This document shows, in pieces, positions 1 to 5,232 of a stretch of DNA of 5,232 nt. This DNA comes from Muribaculaceae bacterium (lineage in GTDB: Bacteria > Bacteroidota > Bacteroidia > Bacteroidales > Muribaculaceae), in the NCBI GenBank assembly GCA_029056365.1, contig JAIDBM010000356.1, positions 1 to 5,232 on the forward strand, read 5' to 3'. The position numbers were made by a program, and so were the translations under genes. Position 1 is the stretch's first letter, and each line of letters starts with the position of its first letter. The notes below the pieces were generated by a model. The model was not told the DNA's origin. It worked only from the letters and a program-made list of their open reading frames with translations, and did not search any database.

Positions 1-723
1 GTTCCAGTCGCCTGCGGCCACAGTCGAAGCCGGCACCACTTTGTACTGGAAGCCTTCGGCGGCCTGCTGGGCGGTGACATCGAATTTCACGGTGAATTCG
101 GGTGTGTCGTATACACTGCCGTTCGGGTTGAGACGGCTGAACTTCATGCCTTTGTTGATGTCCCAGTTGCAGAAGCTGCCCACGAGGAAGTATTCGTCCT
201 CAACGGTGTAAGTCTGGTAGGGAAGCACCTTGTATTCAACGGTGGCATAGTACTTGTCGAGTCCGCCCAGACGCATTGTGGCGTTACCGTTTACCGCATA
301 GGCGGGGAAACGGCAATGCACAGTCTGTTCGGCCGGCGACTTCGACACAAGCTCGCGTACGGCATCGGTGAACGAAGCGGGAGCCACGCTTACCACGTTG
401 TCGGCTATGACAGTCTCGACCGTCACCGACTTTGTGAAATCGGCATCCGAGCCAACTTCCATCGGAAGCACCAGAGTGTATGTATCGGGGAAATTGGTGA
501 GTTCGGTTATGTTCATAACCGGAGCAAGTTCACCCTTCTCGGCATATTCGTTGAGGTTGATAGGATTTGTAACGCCATAGTCACCCTGTGAGAGGGTAAG
601 ACCGGCGGCATCGAATATCTCGGGCTGGGGATATTCCTGTACCGGAGGATTCGGCAGTTCGTCATCGCAAGCAACGAAGCCGAGACTCAGGGCAATCCCG
701 CAAAATAAAGCAAATTTTTTCAT
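1..723 (-). CDS. SusF-like outer-membrane lipoprotein, glycan-binding (3' end cut off by window edge)
   Basis: The first 241 residues are present and run off the left edge without a stop. The protein starts MKKFALF, has a short hydrophobic stretch and a lipobox ending FVAC at Cys19, followed at once by acidic DDE. That is a lipoprotein signal with the acidic patch known in Bacteroidota to send lipoproteins to the cell surface. Residues about 30-170 look like the N-terminal beta-sandwich of SusF-type proteins, including the recognisable stretch RFPAYAVNGNATMRLGG (138-154). Residues 176-241 begin a SusE/SusF carbohydrate-binding module: YFLVGSFCNW with Trp187, then a beta-rich segment reaching GDWN at the edge. 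In relatives the Trp is preceded by Asn-Gly or similar; here it is Cys-Asn. Family members are usually 400-490 residues, so roughly half is missing, probably including a further binding module. It is the fourth gene of the operon and should hold glycan at the surface. The substrate cannot be read from the sequence. The start is clear: no other in-frame ATG precedes a signal peptide. Confidence 0.85.
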   Translation of the reverse strand, partial: MKKFALFCGIALSLGFVACDDELPNPPVQEYPQPEIFDAAGLTLSQGDYGVTNPINLNEYAEKGELAPVMNITELTNFPDTYTLVLPMEVGSDADFTKSVTVETVIADNVVSVAPASFTDAVRELVSKSPAEQTVHCRFPAYAVNGNATMRLGGLDKYYATVEYKVLPYQTYTVEDEYFLVGSFCNWDINKGMKFSRLNPNGSVYDTPEFTVKFDVTAQQAAEGFQYKVVPASTVAAGDWN

Positions 724-735
724 TGTATTGTTTTG
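712..735 (-). promoter_or_regulatory. Translation-initiation leader of the SusF-like gene, shared with the SusE-like gene
   Basis: In the gene's direction this reads CAAAACAAT, then ACAATGAAAAAATTT, with the ATG inside. The same two blocks (9 and 15 identical bases) occur at 1856-1886 around the SusE-like start. There is no purine-rich Shine-Dalgarno; A-rich leaders of this kind are normal in Bacteroidota and are thought to aid ribosome binding by staying unstructured. Confidence 0.5.
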
Positions 736-751
736 GAATTTTTATCGTGAT

Positions 752-780
752 GGACTCCGCCGCTTTTTCCGGCGGAGTCC
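752..780 (-). promoter_or_regulatory. Intra-operon RNA hairpin between the SusE-like and SusF-like genes
   Basis: A perfect inverted repeat: arms 752-762 and 770-780 (11 bp, nearly all G-C) around a 7-base loop, which reads GAAAAAG in the minus-strand transcript. It lies 22 bases after the SusE-like stop codon and 28 bases before the SusF-like ATG. No run of U follows the stem in either direction (the transcript continues ATCACGATAAAAATTCC), so it does not fit a standard intrinsic terminator. A 3'-end protecting or processing structure that sets different levels of the two mRNA parts, or a partial terminator, are the likely roles; these are inferences. Confidence 0.6.
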
Positions 781-802
781 GGATAATATCTTGTAGTATT
801 GC

Positions 803-1867
803 TTATTCGGCAGCTTCCTTGAACACAGGCTCGTTCATGCCGGTGGCGTCGAGACCTACCTGTACATCCCACTTGCCGTAACGGAACCATACTTTGGGTT
901 TCTTGGAATCCTGCAGACTTACAACCAGAGTCATCTCGGTTTCTTCATCAAGGAAAACACCCCAGTTGCCCTTGCCGTAAACTGCATCGCCCTTGAACTG
1001 GCCATCGACAAATTCATCGGTGATTACCACCACATAGAAGTCGTCGGTATGTGAACCTACCATTTTCGAGGCATCGTTCCAGCCGCTGAGCTCAGTGAAG
1101 AAACGGAACTGGGTGGTGTAGTTCTGCGGGTTCGCCGGGTCAAGAGTCTTGATCGAGGCTGTAGCGGGCAGGTTGAATGTAGCAGCGTAGAGCTTGCTGC
1201 CGATTTCCGGTTCGATGAGCTTGTACGAGTCATAGAAGTCCTGGAACGAGGCCGAGGGTTCGTTCCATGTGGCACCCTTATCGATAGTATCGCCCACATA
1301 GTAGATGAATCCGGCCTTGGGCACTGCGAACGAGAACTGCACCTTGTTATAAGACACTACATTGCTCGACACTATACGGCTGCCGGGAACACCGGGAATC
1401 TCACATACGGCACGGAAATATACCGGCATCACGGTCTTGCCGCCATTGTCGACATAATCCTGATAGTCGTCTTCGGTTGAGTCGCTGTCGAAACCAAGCA
1501 GCTGGGTCATGGCCACAGCGAGGTCGTATGTGCGGAATTTCATTTCGCCGCTGTTCATATCCTGGTTTGACAGGTCGCGGTAGTTCGCTTCCTGAGTCTC
1601 TGTGGCATCGACAAAGTTTTCGCTGAGCGACACCTGTACACTGTAGCTTGCCTGTGCGGCGAAGCCGTAGTCAGGCTGCGATGCATAGAGCACGAAGGTC
1701 GATTTGTCCTCCATGTCGGACGTAGTTGCGAGATACTCGTTCTGCAGCGCGGGAGTGTTGATAGTGAACGTGGTGGGTTCCTGGAATACCGGCTTTTCGG
1801 TATCCACGCAGCTCTGCATGGCCGCTGCCACAGCCACCCCGGTCAGTATATTTATAAATTTTTTCAT
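803..1867 (-). CDS. SusE-like outer-membrane lipoprotein, glycan-binding
   Basis: Complete protein of 354 residues from the chosen start. The signal peptide MKKFINILTGVAVAAAMQSC ends in a lipobox (MQSC) with lipidated Cys20; Asp22 and Glu24 follow, a weaker acidic surface-export patch than in the SusF-like neighbour. Residues about 26-172 match the SusE N-terminal domain: the opening PTTFTINTPALQNEY and the SQPDYGF...YSVQVSLSENF pattern are typical of that family. Residues about 185-340 form one module with FIYYVGD, Trp201, the segment QFRFFTELSGWND (Trp263), GKGNW (Trp302) and a closing aromatic cluster Trp327, Tyr330 and Trp333, resembling a diverged SusE/SusF carbohydrate-binding module. 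Starch SusE has two such modules after the N-terminal domain; only one is evident here. An upstream in-frame ATG at 1879 would add MTTT. I prefer 1867 because it starts directly with MKK and aligns with the SusF-like start and leader. It follows the SusD gene by 40 bases with no Shine-Dalgarno. Expected role: surface glycan retention for the SusCD transporter. Confidence 0.86.
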   Translation of the reverse strand: MKKFINILTGVAVAAAMQSCVDTEKPVFQEPTTFTINTPALQNEYLATTSDMEDKSTFVLYASQPDYGFAAQASYSVQVSLSENFVDATETQEANYRDLSNQDMNSGEMKFRTYDLAVAMTQLLGFDSDSTEDDYQDYVDNGGKTVMPVYFRAVCEIPGVPGSRIVSSNVVSYNKVQFSFAVPKAGFIYYVGDTIDKGATWNEPSASFQDFYDSYKLIEPEIGSKLYAATFNLPATASIKTLDPANPQNYTTQFRFFTELSGWNDASKMVGSHTDDFYVVVITDEFVDGQFKGDAVYGKGNWGVFLDEETEMTLVVSLQDSKKPKVWFRYGKWDVQVGLDATGMNEPVFKEAAE

Positions 1868-1886
1868 TGTTGTTGTCATTGTTTTG
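1856..1886 (-). promoter_or_regulatory. Translation-initiation leader of the SusE-like gene
   Basis: It contains the same 15-base block across the ATG (1856-1870) and the same 9-base block upstream (1878-1886) as the SusF-like leader, but with 7 extra bases (1871-1877, GACAACA in the gene's direction) between them. The extra bases create the alternative upstream ATG at 1879. This supports 1867 as the homologous start, although use of 1879 cannot be excluded. Confidence 0.45.
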
Positions 1887-1907
1887 AATGATTACACAAT
1901 CGTGCCA

Positions 1908-3470
1908 TTAATAGCCGGGGTTCTGACCCACTGTAGCCACATACTGGTAGGGGATAGCGAACAGAGCGCGGTAGTCGGGTATCGATGCACCGGAATAAAC
2001 GCCGCCCTTCCACGACCAGAGGTAAGTCGAACCGGTGTAGCGTCCGAAACGGATAAGGTCGCTGCGGCGATGGCCTTCCATATAAAGTTCGCACTGGCGT
2101 TCGTGAAGAATTTCGGTTGCCGAGGGGTTGCTGATGGGGTCGAGTCCTACACGTGCACGCACCTTGTTGAGATATTCATAGCCGTTGCAGTTCACGCCGT
2201 GAAGCTGGCACTCGGCAAGCATCAGGTAAGCGTCGGCCAGACGGAACAGAGGATAGTCGGTGTCGGAACATGCCGCATTGCCGTTGTTGTCGCCAGCTTC
2301 GTTGTAATAGTCGGTTTCAAGTGTATTGGTATACTTTATGAGCATGTAACCGCACGATTTCTCATCGTATGATTCGAGGTCGGGAATTTCTTCCTGATAG
2401 GTACCCTCGAAAATCAGACGGCGGGGATCGCCTTTGAGAGCCTTCGACAGTTCGGGGCGCAGACGCAGACCGGCCCAGGTGTCGTTCGGGCTGTTGAGCT
2501 TCTTGAGCTGCACTCGCACCGGGTCGTTTTCGTCTTCGGTGTCAGGCACCATCCATGCGCCCACGGTGAGATAAGTTGTGCCGCCGAAAGTTTCGCAGAA
2601 AGCGATTCGCTGAGGCACACCCCAGATAATCTCGCCGTTACCCACATATTTGTCGTTGGAGGCGCAGAACAGATATTTATATTCGGGAGCGAGTTCAAGA
2701 CCTGTCTCCACAACATGCTTCAGAGCATCGGCGCATTCCTGCCACATGGGTGTGCCGGTGTAAACCTCGGCATTGAGGTAAAGCTTTGCAAGAAGCATGT
2801 AGCCGGCCTCGCGCGACACACGGCCGTATACCTGCTGTGCCGCAGGAACAAGGTTGTCGACATGGGCTTTCAGGTCGGCGACAGTGCCGTCGAAAAGCTG
2901 CTTGCGGTCGTAAGTTTCAGGTATGGCGCCGGTGGGGCTGTCTTCGGTAATCCACGGGCCGCGTCCGAAGAGGTCGATCAGATAATAGTTCGCAAGGGCG
3001 CGGAGAGTACGGGCCTCGGCGTCAAGAGCCTTGATTTCATCCTCGGTATAATATGCAGGGCCGAACTTGTGCAAGTCGTTGATATATACCGATGCAATTT
3101 TGGCCAGATGGTTCTCACGCGAGTATGCGGCGTACTGCCACTCGTTGTCGGTGCCCCAGATGTTGAAGTTGAGCACAGTATAGCCGGGGTCGTTCCATTT
3201 GTCGGATATAAAACATTCATCGGCCACGATTTCCTGAAGATTGAAGTGGCAACGTGTGAAAGAGCCTGCACCGCCGTCCGACACATCCAGACCGTCGCCG
3301 GTAAGGAGGTCGTAATACAGAGCGCCCAGCAGCGACTCCATCTCGGCCTTCGAGGAAGGTTCGACTTTCACATCGGGGTCTTCGGGTGTAACGTCAAGGT
3401 CACCTACACACGAAGTAAACATCGCAGAGATGGCCACAGCACCGAAAGCCATATATTTCGAAATTTTCAT
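1908..3470 (-). CDS. SusD/RagB-family surface glycan-binding lipoprotein
   Basis: Complete protein of 520 residues, normal length for the family. The signal peptide MKISKYMAFGAVAISAMFTSC ends in the lipobox FTSC with Cys21, and GDLD follows. The SusD N-terminal helical region includes AEARTLRALANYYLIDLFGR (151-170) followed by GPW, the family's TPR-like signature. The C-terminal RagB/SusD domain carries FRLADAYLMLAEC (409-421), YLNKVRARVGL (433-443) and ERQCELYMEGHRRSDLIRFGR (457-477), and the protein ends with the hallmark IPYQYVATVGQNPGY. Members sit as a lid on the SusC barrel at the cell surface and bind the oligosaccharide to be imported; pairing with the gene just upstream (31-base gap) fits that. 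Aromatic residues near 98-113 (Trp105, Trp111) could take part in binding, but this is a guess. It has ten cysteines beyond the lipidated one, a high count for a surface protein. The start has an A/T-rich leader (ACTATAT before ATG) and no Shine-Dalgarno. The substrate is unknown. Confidence 0.96.
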   Translation of the reverse strand: MKISKYMAFGAVAISAMFTSCVGDLDVTPEDPDVKVEPSSKAEMESLLGALYYDLLTGDGLDVSDGGAGSFTRCHFNLQEIVADECFISDKWNDPGYTVLNFNIWGTDNEWQYAAYSRENHLAKIASVYINDLHKFGPAYYTEDEIKALDAEARTLRALANYYLIDLFGRGPWITEDSPTGAIPETYDRKQLFDGTVADLKAHVDNLVPAAQQVYGRVSREAGYMLLAKLYLNAEVYTGTPMWQECADALKHVVETGLELAPEYKYLFCASNDKYVGNGEIIWGVPQRIAFCETFGGTTYLTVGAWMVPDTEDENDPVRVQLKKLNSPNDTWAGLRLRPELSKALKGDPRRLIFEGTYQEEIPDLESYDEKSCGYMLIKYTNTLETDYYNEAGDNNGNAACSDTDYPLFRLADAYLMLAECQLHGVNCNGYEYLNKVRARVGLDPISNPSATEILHERQCELYMEGHRRSDLIRFGRYTGSTYLWSWKGGVYSGASIPDYRALFAIPYQYVATVGQNPGY

Positions 3471-3501
3471 ATATAGTCTGTTAGTGTTTGGTGTTTTTGA
3501 A

Positions 3502-5232
3502 TTAGAATGTAGCTACAATACCGAGCGAAGCGGTGATGGGTCGGGGATAAACGTTGTTGTCGATACCCTTTGCGTAGGTTACTTCGGGGTCGAGACCCTT
3601 GTATTTTGTGATTACGAACGGATTCTGAACGGCACCGAACAGACGCAGACGCAGCTTGTTGTCGAGCAGGTTCTGCCAGGTGTATCCGAGCGTGATGTTG
3701 TCGCAGCGCACGAACGAGGCGTTCTGAACAAAGTAGTTCGACAGCAGCATTTCGGTGGTGCGGGTCTGCTTGAACAGATAGGTGTCGCTGAGCAGATTCG
3801 ACAGCGGAGCCACCGATGTGGCGCTCACGAACACGTTGTTCGCCTGATTCTTGTTGTATACCCAGTTGTTGAAGTTGCCGCGGAGCACAATGCCGAGGTC
3901 CCAGTTCTTCCAGTTGAAATTGTTGTTCCAGGTGGCGGTGACTGTGGGGTTGATGCTGTGGTAGTAGATTTTGTCGGCATCGGTTATGATACCGTCGCCG
4001 TTCTGGTCCACGAACACACCTTCAAGAGGATTGCCGTCGGCATCGTATACCTGCTCGTATACATAGAAGCTGTAGGCGGGATGACCTACCTCGTGTTTCT
4101 GCACGTTCAGACCGTTGCCGATAGCGCCGGTTATACCGGAATAACCATCGGCCAGACGGGTGATTTTGTTCTGGTTCCAGCCTACGTTCACGCTCGAGGT
4201 CCAGGTGAAGTCTTTTGTCTGTACCGGACGAGCCACAAGGTTGAATTCGATACCGTAGTTCTCGAGGTCGCCGGCGTTGATGTTGCCGGTGTTCGAGAGG
4301 TTCGAGCCTGCGGGATAGTTGGCGCTCACCAGAAGGTCCTTGGTCTTGCGGTTGTAGTAGTCGATGCTGCCGCTGATTCGTCCGTTGAGGAAGGCGAAGT
4401 CGATACCGCCGTTCCATGTGTGGGTTTCTTCCCACTTGAGGTCTTCGTTATATTTGTCGGGATTGAGTGTGAATATGTAATCGCCGTTTACAGGGTAGCG
4501 ACCGGCGGTGTTGTTCGACCAGTAGTATGTGCCCAGATAGGGGAAGTAGTCGTTGCCGAGGTCCTGCTGTCCGGTCACACCGTAACCGCCGCGAATCTTG
4601 AGTTCGCTGAGCACACCGCGAGCTCCTTCCATCCAGGCTTCGTCGAGAATCTTCCAGCCAAGCGCGAACGCGGGGAAAGTACCCCAGCGGTTTTCCTTGC
4701 CGAAGCGGCTGGTACCATCGCGACGTACGGTGGCGGTAATCATATAGCGGTCATAGAAAGTATAGTTCAGGCGTCCGAAGAACGATACCAGCTGATAGGG
4801 TTCCACATCGGTGGTAGTGGCTGCATACTGGTAGTAGGCATACTGACGGAGGACTGCGTCGTCGGCTTGGGCGATCGACGGGTCTACATATCCGCGGCCA
4901 TGGGCAACCCTTTTGAATTTCTGCCACGAGTAGCCGGCGGTAACATCTATAAAGGAGTGTGCGTCCTTGAAGTCCTTGCTGTAGTTCAGATAGAAGTCGA
5001 GCAGCAGGTTATAGGTGCGGCTGTTGTCCCAGCCTACATTGGTATAACCGTCTTTGATAATCACGACATCGTCGGCCGACGCCTGGTAGGAGAAGCCTCC
5101 CAGCCATGCCTTGGGCGAGAACGCGCTGTTAAGGTTGGTGCATTCGCCGTGGGCATAGTCGTAGCCAAGGTTGAGGTTGGCACGTAGCTCACGCACGAAG
5201 GCCATCTTCAGGTCGAGCTGGAGTTTGCCTAT
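3502..5232 (-). CDS. SusC/RagA-family TonB-dependent outer-membrane transporter (5' part cut off by window edge)
   Basis: The C-terminal 576 residues of a SusC-like transporter; the open frame continues past the right edge (IGKLQLDLK precedes the first Met in the window, so 5205 is not the true start). Full-length relatives have about 1000 residues, so the signal peptide, carboxypeptidase-like domain, TonB box and plug lie outside. What remains is beta-barrel: LRANLNLGYDY (17-27), the very typical YDRYMITATVRRDGTSRFG (160-178) with WGTFPAFALGWKILDEAWM (183-201), LKIRGGYGVTGQQDLGN (211-227), and IDYYNRKTKDLL (290-301). DQNGDGIITDAD (409-420) is the calcium-loop-like segment common in SusC proteins. 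The last strand PRPITASLGIVATF ends in Phe, as outer-membrane barrels do for BAM recognition. It would import oligosaccharides into the periplasm using TonB-ExbBD energy, with the SusD-like protein encoded next as its lid. An iron or cobalamin receptor is unlikely given the SusD partner and the SusC-type motifs. Confidence 0.96.
   Translation of the reverse strand: MGKLQLDLKMAFVRELRANLNLGYDYAHGECTNLNSAFSPKAWLGGFSYQASADDVVIIKDGYTNVGWDNSRTYNLLLDFYLNYSKDFKDAHSFIDVTAGYSWQKFKRVAHGRGYVDPSIAQADDAVLRQYAYYQYAATTTDVEPYQLVSFFGRLNYTFYDRYMITATVRRDGTSRFGKENRWGTFPAFALGWKILDEAWMEGARGVLSELKIRGGYGVTGQQDLGNDYFPYLGTYYWSNNTAGRYPVNGDYIFTLNPDKYNEDLKWEETHTWNGGIDFAFLNGRISGSIDYYNRKTKDLLVSANYPAGSNLSNTGNINAGDLENYGIEFNLVARPVQTKDFTWTSSVNVGWNQNKITRLADGYSGITGAIGNGLNVQKHEVGHPAYSFYVYEQVYDADGNPLEGVFVDQNGDGIITDADKIYYHSINPTVTATWNNNFNWKNWDLGIVLRGNFNNWVYNKNQANNVFVSATSVAPLSNLLSDTYLFKQTRTTEMLLSNYFVQNASFVRCDNITLGYTWQNLLDNKLRLRLFGAVQNPFVITKYKGLDPEVTYAKGIDNNVYPRPITASLGIVATF

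Noticed and set aside
752..782. Hairpin read as a Rho-independent terminator
   Set aside because: There is no U-run after the stem on either strand; the T-run lies in the loop. The operon order continues past it with another Sus gene on the same strand.
724..802. A separate promoter for the SusF-like gene
   Set aside because: I looked for the Bacteroidota -7 pattern TAnnTTTG with an upstream TTTG on the minus strand and found no match in this gap.
1704..2372. A 222-codon plus-strand frame with some hydrophobic stretches
   Set aside because: It spans the antisense of two confident genes and their junction. The hydrophobic part is the complement of a signal-peptide region, not evidence for a membrane protein.
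2715..3476. A 253-codon open frame on the plus strand opposite the SusD-like gene
   Set aside because: It lies wholly within the complement of a well-supported SusD gene, apart from the last few bases, and its translation has no domain or signal features.
3430..5187. A 585-codon open frame on the plus strand opposite the SusC-like gene
   Set aside because: It is an antisense shadow: its product is low-complexity, rich in Val, Gly and Glu, with no recognisable domain, while the minus strand encodes an unmistakable SusC barrel. Long antisense frames arise when the true gene rarely uses codons whose complement is a stop.

Overview
The window is a slice of a Bacteroidota Sus-type glycan-uptake operon. 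All four genes lie on the minus strand and read from right to left: a TonB-dependent outer-membrane transporter (SusC/RagA family, N-terminal half cut off by the right edge), a SusD/RagB surface lipoprotein (complete), a SusE-like surface lipoprotein (complete) and a SusF-like surface lipoprotein (C-terminal part cut off by the left edge). The order susC-susD-susE-susF is the classic one of polysaccharide utilisation loci. Gaps between genes are short (31, 40 and 79 bases), with no gene or convincing terminator between them, so co-transcription is the simplest reading. The promoter lies outside the window, upstream of the transporter gene.

The organism is almost certainly a gut-type member of the Bacteroidales. 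Three things point there: SusCD pairs are confined to Bacteroidota, none of the starts has a Shine-Dalgarno sequence (they have A-rich leaders instead), and the lipoproteins carry Bacteroidota-style signals. Roughly balanced base composition and the style of the proteins would suit Muribaculaceae, but that is an impression and not proven here.

From what is known of the families, SusD caps the SusC barrel and delivers oligosaccharides to it, while SusE and SusF sit on the cell surface and hold glycan through carbohydrate-binding modules. No glycoside hydrolase, sensor or anti-sigma gene is in the window, so the substrate cannot be named. An alpha-glucan such as starch is possible from the SusE/SusF pairing alone, but that is weak evidence.

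Non-coding content is small. The one striking element is a perfect 11-bp inverted repeat in the 79-base gap between the SusE-like and SusF-like genes. The leaders of these two genes are also nearly identical across the start codon, which helps to decide the start of the SusE-like gene. I see no RNA genes, mobile elements, CRISPR arrays or phage genes. The content is a recognisable system; I do not see evidence for a wholly new one.
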